Counted from the stretch's first letter, positions 8,815 to 17,591 are shown. The stretch: DNA of 64,000 nt from Streptomyces bauhiniae (GCF_004784475.1 NZ_SRRT01000003.1:682001-746000), one strand, 5' to 3'. The notes: generated from the sequence alone by a model not told the origin. Numbers and translations are program-made.

Positions 8815-9966
8815 ATGACCGCACTGCACGACACCCTGCGCCGGCACGTGGACGACGGGAGCCTGCCCGGCGTGGTCGGCCTCGTCGCCCGGGGGGACGA
8901 GGTGGAGGCGGTGGCCGTCGGGCACACGGACACCGGCCGGACCGTGCCGCTGGAGCGGGACTCGCTGTTCCGGCTCGCCTCCGTCACCAAGCCCGTGACC
9001 GCCGCCGCGCTGCTGATGCTCGTCGACGAGGGGCTGGTCGGGCTGGACGACCCGGTGTCGCGCTGGCTGCCCGAGCTGGCCGCGCCGATGGTGGTGCGGA
9101 CGCCCGCGTCGCCGGTGGACGACCTGGTGCCGGTCGAGCGGCCCATCACCGTGGAACACGTGCTCAGTTCCCGGTGCGGGTGGGGGTTCCCGTCGGACTT
9201 CTCGCTGCCCGCCGTGGCCCCGCTGTTCGAGCTGCAGCGCGGCGGGTTCGCCCCGCACGCGGTGCCCGCCATGGACGAGCTGCTGGCCGAGTTCGCCAAG
9301 GTGCCGCTCCTCCACCAGCCCGGTGAATCCTGGCTCTACAACACCTCCTCCGATCTTCAGGGCGCCCTGATCGCACGGGCGACGGGCCAGTCACTGCCGG
9401 ATTTCCTGGCCGAGCGGATCTTCGAGCCACTCGATATGAAGGACACGGGCTTCTCGGTACCGGAACGGGATCTGCACCGGCTGCCCACCGCCTACCAGCC
9501 CGACCCCGACGGCACCTTGAAGGTGGCCGAGACCTTCAACGACGGCTGGGACCGGCTGCCCGCCTTCCCCTCCGGCGCCGGCGGCCTGGTCTCCACCGCC
9601 GACGACTATCTGGCCTTCGCACGCATGCTGCTGGCCGGAGGTGAAGCGGCCGGTGAGGGCGGTGGCCGCAGGCTGCTCTCGCCGGAGTCCGTCGCCCGGA
9701 TGACCAGCGACCAGCTCACCCCGGCCCAGCGGGAGAGCAGCCCGCTCTTCCTGGAGGGCCAGGGCTGGGGCTATGGCGGCTCGGTCGACATCGACCGCAC
9801 CGAACCGTGGCACGTGCCCGGCCGCTACGGCTGGGTCGGCGGCACCGGCACCGCGGCCCATCTGGTCCCGGCAACCGGCAAGGTGACCGTCCTGCTCACG
9901 CAGGTCGCCATGACCGGCCCGACCCCGCCCGCGGTGGTGCGCGACTTCTGGCGGGTCACCGCCTGA
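8815..9966 (+). CDS. Serine hydrolase, class C beta-lactamase/esterase fold
   Basis: About 383 residues with the penicillin-binding-protein/beta-lactamase class C fold. The SxxK nucleophile motif is SVTK in FRLASVTKPVTAAALL (around residue 60); the Tyr motif is YNT in SWLYNTSSDLQG; a C-terminal HxG/KTG-like block is GWVGGTGTA. There is no signal peptide, so it is more likely a cytoplasmic esterase/peptidase than a secreted beta-lactamase. The start is ATG 8815 with GGAAGG 8 nt upstream; an ATG at 8767 in the same frame lacks a ribosome site. Its last codons are duplicated just downstream (see findings). Confidence 0.83.
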   Translation: MTALHDTLRRHVDDGSLPGVVGLVARGDEVEAVAVGHTDTGRTVPLERDSLFRLASVTKPVTAAALLMLVDEGLVGLDDPVSRWLPELAAPMVVRTPASPVDDLVPVERPITVEHVLSSRCGWGFPSDFSLPAVAPLFELQRGGFAPHAVPAMDELLAEFAKVPLLHQPGESWLYNTSSDLQGALIARATGQSLPDFLAERIFEPLDMKDTGFSVPERDLHRLPTAYQPDPDGTLKVAETFNDGWDRLPAFPSGAGGLVSTADDYLAFARMLLAGGEAAGEGGGRRLLSPESVARMTSDQLTPAQRESSPLFLEGQGWGYGGSVDIDRTEPWHVPGRYGWVGGTGTAAHLVPATGKVTVLLTQVAMTGPTPPAVVRDFWRVTA

Positions 9967-10006
9967 CCGGAATCACGGGCCGAAGCCGGTCACCGCCTGA
10001 CCCGGC

Positions 10007-10603
10007 TCACGGCCTGGCGGGTGCGCCCAGCCCGCGTATCAGCAGGTCGACGATCATCTTGAAGTCCTCCTCGATACCGGGCTGCTGCCACTCACGTGCG
10101 TAACAGGGGTCGTGGAAACGGGCGGTGGCCTGGAAGACGGCGCGGGCCTCGGCGGCCGGGTCCGCGGCGCGGAAGGTGCCGGACTCGGCGCCGTCCTCGA
10201 TGATCCGGGCGAGCTGAGCGGTGAGGTCGGTGATGTGCTCGCCGACCGTCGCCCCGCTCTCCTCGGCCAGCACGCTGTAGGTGGCGAAGAGTTCGGGATC
10301 GTCACCCGCCTTGTGCCGCTTGGCCTCGAACAGGGTGGCGAGCCAGTCCCGCAGCCGCTCCTCGACGGGGGTCTCCTCCCCGGCGATGACCGCGAGCCGC
10401 TCCGAGGTGCGGTCCAGCCAGCGCTTGGTGACCGCCTCGCGCAGTGCTGCCTTGGTGCGGAAGTGGCGGTAGACGCTGCCGTGGCTGACGCCGAGAGCGC
10501 GGGCCACGTCGACCACGGTGGCCTTGGCCGGGCCGTGGCGGCGCAGCACCTCCTCCGTTGCCTCGAGGATGCGCTCGGCGGTCAGGGTCTCGGTCGCTGC
10601 CAT
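10007..10603 (-). CDS. TetR-family transcriptional regulator
   Basis: 198-residue repressor with a classic N-terminal TetR helix-turn-helix: ERILEATEEVLRRHG, then VDVARALGVSHGSVYRHFRTKAALREAV (residues about 10-58). The C-terminal ligand/dimer domain is of the type found next to oxidoreductases. It lies 39 nt downstream of, and in the same direction as, an aldo/keto reductase gene whose promoter holds a perfect 9-bp inverted repeat, so the two are probably one transcript under autogenous control. The inducer is unknown. Confidence 0.88.
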   Translation of the reverse strand: MAATETLTAERILEATEEVLRRHGPAKATVVDVARALGVSHGSVYRHFRTKAALREAVTKRWLDRTSERLAVIAGEETPVEERLRDWLATLFEAKRHKAGDDPELFATYSVLAEESGATVGEHITDLTAQLARIIEDGAESGTFRAADPAAEARAVFQATARFHDPCYAREWQQPGIEEDFKMIVDLLIRGLGAPARP

Positions 10604-10642
10604 GCCTAGACCGTACCCGGCGCGCCGGTCACCGGTTCCTGC

Positions 10643-11653
10643 TCATCGCTCGCTGTCCAGCATGGCCATCTGCGCGGGGGCGTACCGCTCGCCGGCCGCC
10701 GCGTCGGCCGGGACGGCCTCCTCGATGGCGGCGAGGTCGGCCGCGTCCAGGGTGATGTCCAGCGCACCCAGCGCCTCGGACAGCCGCTCGCGGGTCCGGG
10801 AGCCGATGACCGGCACGATGTCGGAGCCCTGGGCGAGGACCCAGGCGATGGCGATCTGGGCGACCGTGGCCCCCTTCTGTTCCGCGATCTTGCGGAGGGA
10901 GTCGACCAGGCTCAGGTTGTGCCGGAAGTTCTCACCCTGGAAGCGGGGCGAGAAGGCGCGGAAGTCGGTGGCGGCGAAGTCGCGGTCGGCGGAGATGTGG
11001 TTGGAGAGCAGGCCGCGGGAGAGCACGCCGTACGCCGTGACGCCGATGCCCAGCTCGCGCAGGGTGGGGAGGATCTCCCGCTCGATGCCGCGCGAGATCA
11101 GCGCGTACTCGATCTGGAGGTCGGAGATCGGTGCGGTGGCGGCGGCCCGGCGGATGGTCTCGGGGCCGACCTCGCTGAGGCCGATGTGCTTCACCCATCC
11201 CTTCTCCACCAGTTCCGCCACCGCGCCGACCGTCTCCTCGATCGGGACGTCCGGGTCGAGGCGGGAGGGGCGGTAGATGTCGATGTGGTCCACGCCGAGG
11301 CGCTGGAGGGAGTAGGCGGCGAAGGTCTTCACCGCGGCGGGCCGGCCGTCGAAGCCGAGCCAGGCGCCGTCCGGGTCGCGCAGGGCGCCGAACTTCACGC
11401 TCAGCACCGCGTTGTCACGGAGGTGGGCCGGGGCGGTGCGCAGGGCTTCGCCGACCAGCATTTCGTTGTGACCCATGGCGTAGAAGTCGCCGGTGTCGAT
11501 GAGGGTGACGCCTGCTTCCAGAGCGGCGTGCACCGTGTGAATGGCCTCCGGGCGGTCCGCTTCTCCGTACATGCCCGACATACCCATGCAGCCGAGACCG
11601 AGGGCGGAGACCTGGGGGCCGGTGGTTCCGAGATTTCGCGTAGGGATCGTCAT
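10643..11653 (-). CDS. Aldo/keto reductase
   Basis: 336-residue NADPH-dependent oxidoreductase with an (alpha/beta)8 barrel. It begins TRNLGTTGPQVSALGLGCMGMS. The catalytic Asp/Tyr block is LIDTGDFYAMGHNE; the usual catalytic Lys is at VLSVKFG; DHIDIYRPSRLDPDVPIEETV is the position where most family members have H at the active site (YQ.H), here YRPSR, so the catalytic His is replaced. The C-terminal NADPH-binding segment is IVPVIGSRTRERL. It is preceded by a TetR/MarR-type palindrome and followed by the TetR gene. Substrate unknown. Confidence 0.88.
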   Translation of the reverse strand: MTIPTRNLGTTGPQVSALGLGCMGMSGMYGEADRPEAIHTVHAALEAGVTLIDTGDFYAMGHNEMLVGEALRTAPAHLRDNAVLSVKFGALRDPDGAWLGFDGRPAAVKTFAAYSLQRLGVDHIDIYRPSRLDPDVPIEETVGAVAELVEKGWVKHIGLSEVGPETIRRAAATAPISDLQIEYALISRGIEREILPTLRELGIGVTAYGVLSRGLLSNHISADRDFAATDFRAFSPRFQGENFRHNLSLVDSLRKIAEQKGATVAQIAIAWVLAQGSDIVPVIGSRTRERLSEALGALDITLDAADLAAIEEAVPADAAAGERYAPAQMAMLDSER

Positions 11654-11673
11654 GCGTCCAGCCTGGCACGTGG

Positions 11674-11699
11674 ACTGACAGAATTCAATATCTGTCAGT
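11674..11699. promoter_or_regulatory. Perfect inverted-repeat operator upstream of aldo/keto reductase
   Basis: ACTGACAGA / TCTGTCAGT, 9-bp arms and an 8-nt A+T-rich spacer (ATTCAATA), 21 nt upstream of the reductase start. On the minus strand the spacer supplies a -10-like TATTGAATT. An extra half-site (GTCAG) follows at 11707-11711. Most likely bound by the downstream TetR protein. Confidence 0.6.
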
Positions 11700-11742
11700 T
11701 GTTAGTTGTCAGCGGATTGCGGGTAGACCCCCTCCAGACACG

Positions 11743-11786
11743 AAAAAGCCCACCCTCCGACCCGGGGGACCGGGCAGGAGGGTGGG
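11743..11786 (-). terminator. Rho-independent terminator of glyS
   Basis: 10-bp stem CCCACCCTCC / GGAGGGTGGG with an 18-nt G+C-rich loop, followed on the minus strand by CTTTTTCG. It lies 14 nt after the glyS stop codon. One of the few classical U-tract terminators in the window. Confidence 0.85.
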
Positions 11787-11800
11787 GGGGAATGCGAAGG

Positions 11801-13183
11801 TCAGGCGCCGATCAGACGGGCGGCGAGGTAGCCCTCGATCTGGTCGAGGGAAACCCGCTCCTGCTTCATGGTGTCGCGCTCGCGCACGGTCACCGCGTTG
11901 TCCTCGAGCGTGTCGAAGTCGACCGTCACGCAGAAGGGGGTACCGATCTCGTCCTGACGGCGGTAGCGGCGGCCGATGGCGCCGGCGTCGTCGAAGTCGA
12001 TGTTCCAGTTCTGGCGCAGCGCCTGGGCGAGACCCTTGGCCTTCGGAGACAGCTCGGGGTTGCGGGAGAGCGGGAGCACCGCGACCTTGACCGGCGCGAG
12101 GCGGTGGTCGAGGCGGAGCACGACGCGCTTCTCCATCTTGCCCTTGGCGTTGGGCGCCTCGTCCTCGGTGTAGGCGTCCAGGAGGAAGGCCAGCATGGTG
12201 CGGCCGACACCGGCGGCGGGCTCGATGACGTAGGGGGTCCAGCGCTCGCCGGCCTCCTGGTCGAAGTAGGAGAGGTCCTGGCCGGACGCCTTGGCGTGCG
12301 CGCCGAGGTCGTAGTCCGTGCGGTTGGCGACACCCTCCAGCTCGCCCCACTCCGAGCCGCCGAACGAGAAGCGGTACTCGATGTCGGCGGTGCGCTTGGA
12401 GTAGTGGGAGAGCTTCTCCTTCGGGTGCTCGAACCAGCGCATGTTCTCCTCGCGCAGGCCGAGGTTGGTGTACCAGTTCCAGCGCTGCTGCATCCAGTAC
12501 TCCTGCCACTCCTCGTCCTCGCCCGGCTTGACGAAGAACTCCATCTCCATCTGCTCGAACTCGCGGGTCCGGAAGATGAAGTTGCCGGGCGTGATCTCGT
12601 TGCGGAAGGACTTGCCCATCTGGGCGATGCCGAAGGGCGGCTTGCGGCGCGAAGTGGTCTGCACCTGGGCGAAGTTGGTGAAGATGCCCTGGGCGGTCTC
12701 GGGACGCAGGTAGGCGACGGAGCCGGAGTCCTGGGTCGGGCCGAGGTGGGTGGAGAGCAGGCCGGAGAACTGCTTGGGCTCGGTGAAGGTGCCCTTGTTG
12801 CCGCAGTTCGGGCAGTTGAGGTCGGCCAGGCCGTTCGCCGGGGCGTGGCCCTTCTTCTCCTCGTACGCCTCTTCCAGGTGGTCCGCGCGGAACCGCTTGT
12901 GACACGAGGTGCACTCGGTCAGCGGGTCCGTGAAGGTGGCGACGTGACCGGAGGCGACCCAGACCTCGGGGGCCAGGATGACGGACGAGTCGATACCGAC
13001 CACGTCCTCGCGCGACGTCACCATGTAGCGCCACCACTGACGCTTGATGTTCTCCTTGAGCTCGACACCCAGCGGTCCGTAGTCCCAGGCGGCACGCTGT
13101 CCGCCGTAGATCTCACTGCAGGGGAAAACGAAGCCACGGCGCTTGCTCAGGCTGACGATGGTGTCGATCTTGTCGGCGGCCAC
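11801..13183 (-). CDS. glyS: Glycyl-tRNA synthetase (alpha2 type)
   Basis: Class II aminoacyl-tRNA synthetase of the dimeric alpha2 form, 460 residues, charging tRNA-Gly. The N-terminus is [41 protein letters not shown] (motif 1 region); a CxxC...CxxC zinc knuckle is visible (CTSCHKRF and CPNCGNKG); motif 2 is [25 protein letters not shown]; motif 3 is [10 protein letters not shown]. The GTG start at 13183 has GAAGAGAG upstream; codons further upstream are in the zinc-operon promoter and not coding. It is divergent from znuA across a 229-nt spacer; no T-box leader features were seen. Confidence 0.96.
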   Translation of the reverse strand: MAADKIDTIVSLSKRRGFVFPCSEIYGGQRAAWDYGPLGVELKENIKRQWWRYMVTSREDVVGIDSSVILAPEVWVASGHVATFTDPLTECTSCHKRFRADHLEEAYEEKKGHAPANGLADLNCPNCGNKGTFTEPKQFSGLLSTHLGPTQDSGSVAYLRPETAQGIFTNFAQVQTTSRRKPPFGIAQMGKSFRNEITPGNFIFRTREFEQMEMEFFVKPGEDEEWQEYWMQQRWNWYTNLGLREENMRWFEHPKEKLSHYSKRTADIEYRFSFGGSEWGELEGVANRTDYDLGAHAKASGQDLSYFDQEAGERWTPYVIEPAAGVGRTMLAFLLDAYTEDEAPNAKGKMEKRVVLRLDHRLAPVKVAVLPLSRNPELSPKAKGLAQALRQNWNIDFDDAGAIGRRYRRQDEIGTPFCVTVDFDTLEDNAVTVRERDTMKQERVSLDQIEGYLAARLIGA

Positions 13184-13375
13184 GGTGCTCTCTTCATTAC
13201 GACGACGGGCGTTGAAGCGAGATGCTTCCAGCGAATGATTCAGGTTACCGGCGCATGCTCCCCCACGGCCAAATCGGCCCCCGTCGGCCCCCCTCCCGAA
13301 GCCGTCGAAGCCCGCCCTAACCCTTACCAAGCCGACCCGGAGACTCCGCGTCGCGAGCTCCGGACGGTCAGCTTG

Positions 13376-13404
13376 TTGACAATCGTTTCCAACTTTGTTG
13401 AAAA
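13376..13404 (+). promoter_or_regulatory. Promoter of the zinc-uptake operon
   Basis: TTGACA (13376-13381), a 17-nt spacer, then TGAAAA (13399-13404). The expected start site falls at about 13411-13413, i.e. on the znuA ATG, predicting a leaderless mRNA; no Shine-Dalgarno precedes that ATG. Confidence 0.5.
13377..13391. promoter_or_regulatory. Zur box-like site 1 (-35 region)
   Basis: TGACAATCGTTTCCA matches 11 of 15 positions of the 7-1-7 actinobacterial Zur box TGAAAATGATTTTCA and overlaps the -35 hexamer. Confidence 0.55.
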
Positions 13405-13413
13405 TGACTGTCA
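13399..13413. promoter_or_regulatory. Zur box-like site 2 (-10/start region)
   Basis: TGAAAATGACTGTCA matches 13 of 15 positions of the Zur consensus and covers the -10 element and start point. Zn-loaded Zur bound here would block polymerase. The zur gene is at the end of the same cluster. Confidence 0.75.
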
Positions 13414-14384
13414 TGAACGTACGACGACGCCTCATATCCGGGTCCGCGATAGCGGCCGTCACCGCGCTGGGCCTGGGGACGCTGTCCGCCTGCTCGGACA
13501 GCAGCGCCGCATCGGGGGGCACGGGGAAGTTCGACGTCGTCGCCTCCTTCTATCCGATGACCTACCTCGCGGAGCGGATCGGCGGGGACCACGTGCACGT
13601 GACCACCCTCACCTCGCCCGGCCAGGAGCCGCACGACCTGGAGATCAGCCCGCAGCAGATAGGCGGCCTGGAGCGGTCCGACGCCGTCCTCTATCTGAAG
13701 GGGCTCCAGCCGTCGGTGGACAAGGCGGTGGACCAGTCGCCGGTGCGGACGAAGATCGACGCGGCCACGCTGACCACGCTGGAGGAGCACGGCACCGAGG
13801 TCGGGGGCCATGCCGCCGAGCACGAGGACGAGCACGAGGGCCACGACCACGAGGGGGAGGACGGCAAGGACCCGCACATCTGGCTCGACCCGGTGCGGTA
13901 CGCCGAGGTCGCCCAGGGGGTCGGCCGGGCCTTCGAGAAGGCGGACCCGGACCACGCGGCGGACTACAAGAAGAACACCGCGGCCCTGGTGAAGCAGTTG
14001 GACGAGCTGAACACGGACTTCAAGGAGGGGCTGGCGCACACCCGGTCCAAGGTCTTCATCACGACCCACGCGGCCTTCGGTTACCTCGCGGAGCGGTACG
14101 GGCTCACCGAGGAGGCGATCAGCGGGCTGGACCCCGAGTCCGAGCCGAGCGGGGCCCGGGTGCGGGAGCTGCAGAAGCTGGCCAAGGCCGACGGGGTGTC
14201 CACGGTGTTCTACGAGACGCTGGTCAGCGACAAGACGGCGAAGACCGTCGCCGGGGACGCGGGCCTCAAGACGGACGTGCTCGATCCGATCGAGGGCATC
14301 ACGAAGAAGTCGCGCGGGCAGGACTACCTCGCCGTCCAGCGGGCCAACTTCAAGGCCCTGCAGAGCGCGCTGGGGTCCAAGTGA
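13413..14384 (+). CDS. znuA: Zinc ABC transporter substrate-binding lipoprotein
   Basis: Cluster A-I metal-binding lipoprotein that captures extracellular zinc for the ZnuCB permease. The signal peptide ends in lipobox LSAC with Cys27. Mature protein: [17 protein letters not shown]; metal His in a HDLEISPQQ segment; a His/Glu/Asp-rich loop (about residues 131-150, [14 protein letters not shown]) typical of zinc rather than manganese binders; [14 protein letters not shown]; and [18 protein letters not shown] 13413 is chosen because the predicted transcript starts there; the ATG at 13404 or TTG at 13395 would lie inside the -10/Zur element. The stop overlaps znuC (GTGA). Confidence 0.93.
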   Translation: MNVRRRLISGSAIAAVTALGLGTLSACSDSSAASGGTGKFDVVASFYPMTYLAERIGGDHVHVTTLTSPGQEPHDLEISPQQIGGLERSDAVLYLKGLQPSVDKAVDQSPVRTKIDAATLTTLEEHGTEVGGHAAEHEDEHEGHDHEGEDGKDPHIWLDPVRYAEVAQGVGRAFEKADPDHAADYKKNTAALVKQLDELNTDFKEGLAHTRSKVFITTHAAFGYLAERYGLTEEAISGLDPESEPSGARVRELQKLAKADGVSTVFYETLVSDKTAKTVAGDAGLKTDVLDPIEGITKKSRGQDYLAVQRANFKALQSALGSK

Positions 14385-15160
14385 CCAGCGTGGAGCGGGA
14401 GTCGGCGCCTGTGCTGACCCTGCGGGACGTGCGGGCCGAGCTGGGCGGGCGGCCGGTGCTGCGGGGCATCGACCTGAGCGTGCGGCCCGGTGAGGTCGTG
14501 GCGCTGCTGGGGGCCAACGGTTCGGGTAAGTCCACGGCCGTGCGGACCGCGATCGGGCAGGTGCCGGCCACCTCCGGTGCCATCGAGCTGTTCGGGACGC
14601 CGTTGCGGTCCTTCCGGGAGTGGGCCCGCGTCGGCTACGTCCCGCAGCGCACCTCGGCCGCAGGGGGCGTGCCGGCCACGGTGTCCGAGATCGTGTCGTC
14701 GGGGCGGCTGGCGCGGACCCGCTTCGGGTTCTTCCGCAAGGCGGACCGGGAGGCGGTGGAGCGGGCGCTGGAGCTGGTCGGCATGGCGGACCGGGCCAAG
14801 GACTCGGTGACGGCGCTCTCGGGAGGCCAGCACCAGCGGGTGCTGATCGCCCGGGCGCTGGTGTCCGAGCCGGAGCTTTTGATCATGGATGAGCCGATGG
14901 CGGGCGTCGACCTCGCCAGCCAGGAGGTGCTGGCGGCGACCCTGCGCGAGCAGGTGGGCGCCGGGGCGACCGTTCTGCTGGTGCTGCATGAACTCGGGCC
15001 GCTGGAGCCGTTGATCGACCGTGCGGTGGTGCTGCGGGACGGCTGTGTGCTGCACGACGGGCCGCCGCCGAAGGCCGTAGGCCAGCACGCCCTGCCCGGC
15101 CACGACCACGTGCATCCGCACGAGGGCGCCGAACCGATCCGTACGGGACTGCTGAGCTGA
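14381..15160 (+). CDS. znuC: Zinc ABC transporter ATP-binding protein
   Basis: 259-residue ABC ATPase energising zinc import. Walker A GANGSGKST, Q-loop VPQRTS, signature LSGGQHQRV, Walker B LLIMDEPMAGVD and switch His in VLHELG are all intact. The C-terminus is His-rich (GHDHVHPHEG), unusual for the ATPase and possibly a cytosolic zinc-sensing or storage tail. The GTG start overlaps the znuA stop by 4 nt and the TGA overlaps the znuB ATG, so the three genes are translationally coupled. The long antisense frame that continues upstream is not coding. Confidence 0.95.
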   Translation: MTSVERESAPVLTLRDVRAELGGRPVLRGIDLSVRPGEVVALLGANGSGKSTAVRTAIGQVPATSGAIELFGTPLRSFREWARVGYVPQRTSAAGGVPATVSEIVSSGRLARTRFGFFRKADREAVERALELVGMADRAKDSVTALSGGQHQRVLIARALVSEPELLIMDEPMAGVDLASQEVLAATLREQVGAGATVLLVLHELGPLEPLIDRAVVLRDGCVLHDGPPPKAVGQHALPGHDHVHPHEGAEPIRTGLLS

Positions 15161-16053
15161 TGGACTTCCTGAACTACGCCTTCATGCAGCGGGCGCTGCT
15201 CGCGGCCGTCCTGGTCGGCGTCATCGCGCCGGCGATCGGCATCTACCTCGTGCAGCGCCGCCAGCCTCTGATGGGTGACGGCATCGGGCACGTGGCGATG
15301 ACCGGTGTCGGGCTCGGCTTCCTGCTGAACTCGTCGCCGGTGTGGATGGCGACGCTCGTCTCCGTGGCGGGGTCGGTGCTGATGGAGCTGATCCGGTGGT
15401 ACGGCAGGACGCGGGGTGACATCGCGCTGGCCATGCTGTTCTACGGCGGTATGGCGGGCGGGGTGCTCTTCGTCAACCTCGCGCCGGGTGGGTCCAATGC
15501 CAACCTCACGTCGTATCTCTTCGGCTCGCTGTCCACGGTGGCGCCGGCCGACGTGACCGCGATCCTCGTGCTCGGGGCGGCGGTGGTCGCGGTGACGCTG
15601 GGGCTGCGGCGGCAGTTGTTCGCCGTCAGTCAGGACGAGGAGTTCGCGCGGGTCACGGGATTGCCGGTACGCGCGCTGAACCTGCTCGTGGCGGTCACGG
15701 CGGCGGTCACCGTCACCGTGGCGATGCGTGTCGTCGGCCTGATCCTGGTGTCGGCGCTCATGGTGGTCCCGGTGGCCGCCGCCCAACAACTGACCCGCAG
15801 CTTCGCGGCGACGTTCGCGATAGCGGTGGCCCTGGGCGTCACGGTGTCCATCGGCGGCACGATCACCTCGTTCTACGAGGACGTCCCGCCGGGCGCCACG
15901 ATCGTCCTCCTCACCATCGCCGCCTTTGCCCTCATGACCGCCGTCGCCACCCCGTTGGCCCGCCGCCGCGCCCGAGCGAGCCGGCCCACCGGAGACCCCG
16001 TGGAATGCGCGATCCCGGCGACGCGGCAGGCGGGGGACGAGGTCGGCGTCTGA
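15160..16053 (+). CDS. znuB: Zinc ABC transporter permease
   Basis: 297-residue polytopic permease of the ABC-3 family, with about eight hydrophobic segments. It opens with FLNYAFMQRALLAAVLVGV and includes the family stretch LVQRRQPLMGDGIGHVAMTGVGLGF and the cytoplasmic loop SQDEEFARVTGLPVRAL, which contacts the ATPase. The last ~30 residues are hydrophilic and variable. It starts at the ATG overlapping the znuC stop. Partner of ZnuA/ZnuC in zinc uptake. Confidence 0.94.
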   Translation: MDFLNYAFMQRALLAAVLVGVIAPAIGIYLVQRRQPLMGDGIGHVAMTGVGLGFLLNSSPVWMATLVSVAGSVLMELIRWYGRTRGDIALAMLFYGGMAGGVLFVNLAPGGSNANLTSYLFGSLSTVAPADVTAILVLGAAVVAVTLGLRRQLFAVSQDEEFARVTGLPVRALNLLVAVTAAVTVTVAMRVVGLILVSALMVVPVAAAQQLTRSFAATFAIAVALGVTVSIGGTITSFYEDVPPGATIVLLTIAAFALMTAVATPLARRRARASRPTGDPVECAIPATRQAGDEVGV

Positions 16054-16441
16054 CTCCGGTTCCCGTCACACGCCGGGGCCCTAGCGGCGGGGCCTGGCCT
16101 CCCAGAGCCCGGACCGGCCGCAACCCGCCAGCCATGCAGACGCTCTCGGCGCCGGGTGCGGGGACCCGACGGGCACCCCTGGCTCACCACAACCCCGGCC
16201 GAGCGCCACTCCCCCACTACGCGACCGGCCGAAGGCAAGCCCGGCGAGCCGATCTCAAGGGGGCTAAAGAGCCGACCCCCGCGACAGGCCCCCACGGGCA
16301 GCCCCGGCCGAGCCCGCGATCCACCCCACCCGGGCTCGGCCCAAGCCCCCCGAACCGCCGGAGGCGCTTTCGCGTCTGACCGTCGGGGGTAACGGCTGGC
16401 ACAATGGGCCGGTCAGAGGCGCAGATGTGAGGAGGCACCCG
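16054..16441. other. Intergenic region between znuB and zur
   Basis: 388 nt without a convincing gene; short frames here lack a plausible start site and conserved features. It is C-rich on the plus strand, contains one strong hairpin (16306-16341) and, near its end, a -10-like CACAAT (16401-16406) and the zur ribosome site. Confidence 0.5.
16306..16341 (+). terminator. Hairpin between znuB and zur
   Basis: Perfect 11-bp stem GGCCGAGCCCG / CGGGCTCGGCC with a 14-nt loop and no U-tract. Probably ends or attenuates the znuACB transcript so that zur is expressed mainly from its own promoter. Confidence 0.55.
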
Positions 16442-16858
16442 GTGACGACCGCTGGACCGCCCGTGAAGGGCCGGGCGACGAAGCAGCGCGCGGCGGTGGC
16501 GGCGGCCCTCGACGAGGTCGACGAGTTCCGCAGCGCGCAGGATCTCCACGACATGCTCAAGCACAAGGGCGACTCGGTCGGGCTCACCACCGTCTACCGC
16601 ACCCTCCAGTCCCTGGCCGAGGCCGGTGAGGTCGACGTGCTGCGCACCTCGGACGGGGAGTCGGTCTACCGCCGCTGTTCCACGGGCGAGCACCATCACC
16701 ACCTGGTCTGCCGCACCTGCGGCAAGGCCGTCGAGGTGGAGGGCCCCGCCGTGGAGAAGTGGGCCGAGGCCATCGCCTCCGAACACGGCTACGTGAACGT
16801 CGCCCACACGGTGGAGATCTTCGGCACCTGCGCTGACTGCGCGGCGGCGCCCCGCTGA
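16442..16858 (+). CDS. zur: Zinc uptake regulator, Fur family
   Basis: 138-residue Fur-family repressor that binds Zur boxes when loaded with zinc. Winged helix: TKQRAAVAAALDEVDEFRSAQDLHDML and VGLTTVYRTLQSLAEAG. The metal region has YRRCSTGEHHHHLVCRTCGKAVEVEG, giving a Cys/His regulatory site and the first CxxC of the structural zinc site; the second CxxC is CADC near the C-terminus. GTG 16442 is chosen for the GGAGG 6 nt upstream; a GTG at 16427 precedes that site. Its position behind znuACB, whose promoter carries two Zur-like boxes, supports the call. Confidence 0.94.
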   Translation: MTTAGPPVKGRATKQRAAVAAALDEVDEFRSAQDLHDMLKHKGDSVGLTTVYRTLQSLAEAGEVDVLRTSDGESVYRRCSTGEHHHHLVCRTCGKAVEVEGPAVEKWAEAIASEHGYVNVAHTVEIFGTCADCAAAPR

Positions 16859-16985
16859 GCAGGCGGCATCTCCAGCGGACCACGCTCCCCGGCCGGGCCA
16901 GGCCCCCAGCCCCGCCGAGCCTTCCGACCTCCACCCACCACCCCGCGCGACCCCTGGGCTACCGCCAGGCACGCCACGGCCAGAC

Positions 16986-17534
16986 TCAGCAGCGCGTGAT
17001 GTTTCGGTCCAAGATCCCGCGCAGCCGGTCCACAGAAGCCCGGTCCGGCAGGCCGTGCTTGGGGAGGACCGTGAAGCCGGTGGCGTTGGGGTCCGCGCTG
17101 AGGAGGACGAAGAGGCGGGGGGTCTCCAGGTAGCGAGGGAGGGCCGCCCAGGTGAGGGACGACGAGCTGGTGTCGTTGGCCAGCGTGAGACCGCCCTCGG
17201 TCACGGTGACCCGGAACACGCCCTGCGCGTCGCTGAGCCGCTGAAGCTGACGCCCCGTCAGCCAGGGCGACAGCAGCAGCACGGCCACGGCGAGGAGCAG
17301 CCCCACCGTCCAGCCCACCGGAGGACTCTCGCCCCGGGCGACGAACAGCGCGGCCCAGGCCACGAAGCCGACCCCCACCACGTAGGGCGCCCAGCGCTGG
17401 AGCCACCCCAGCCGGCCGACCTTGTGCCGCGCCCGCAGTGCGGCGGTGAAGTCCGCGGCCACCGGCCGGTACATCAGCTCCACCGTGTCCCCGGCCGCGT
17501 CCGGCATTACATCGCCGACGGATTCCCCGCCCAT
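16986..17534 (-). CDS. YcxB-like membrane protein, unknown function
   Basis: About 182 residues. A short N-terminal segment (VELMYRPVAADFTAALRAR) is followed by two adjacent TM helices (WAPYVVGVGFVAWAALFV and VGWTVGLLLAVAVLLLS) and a C-terminal soluble beta-rich domain with VTEGGLTLANDTSSSSLTW, RLFVLLSAD and FTVLPKHGL. This is the layout of YcxB-like/PH-like bacterial membrane proteins. ATG 17534 has GGAGGG about 6 nt upstream; an alternative GTG at 17585 has no ribosome site. It sits between zur and uppS and is not obviously linked to either. Confidence 0.7.
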   Translation of the reverse strand: MGGESVGDVMPDAAGDTVELMYRPVAADFTAALRARHKVGRLGWLQRWAPYVVGVGFVAWAALFVARGESPPVGWTVGLLLAVAVLLLSPWLTGRQLQRLSDAQGVFRVTVTEGGLTLANDTSSSSLTWAALPRYLETPRLFVLLSADPNATGFTVLPKHGLPDRASVDRLRGILDRNITRC

Positions 17535-17591
17535 GACGATCCCTCCCCAATTCCATGATCGTGAAGAGGGATCGTAAGGGGACACGGGCGA

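Noticed and set aside
13184..13375. T-box riboswitch upstream of glyS
   Set aside because: No T-box core sequence or specifier hairpin seen; the spacer is short and also serves znuA.
10919..14380. Very long plus-strand open frame running into znuC
   Set aside because: It is antisense to the aldo/keto reductase and glyS; high G+C gives long shadow frames. Only the final znuC part has a ribosome-site-coupled start and domains.
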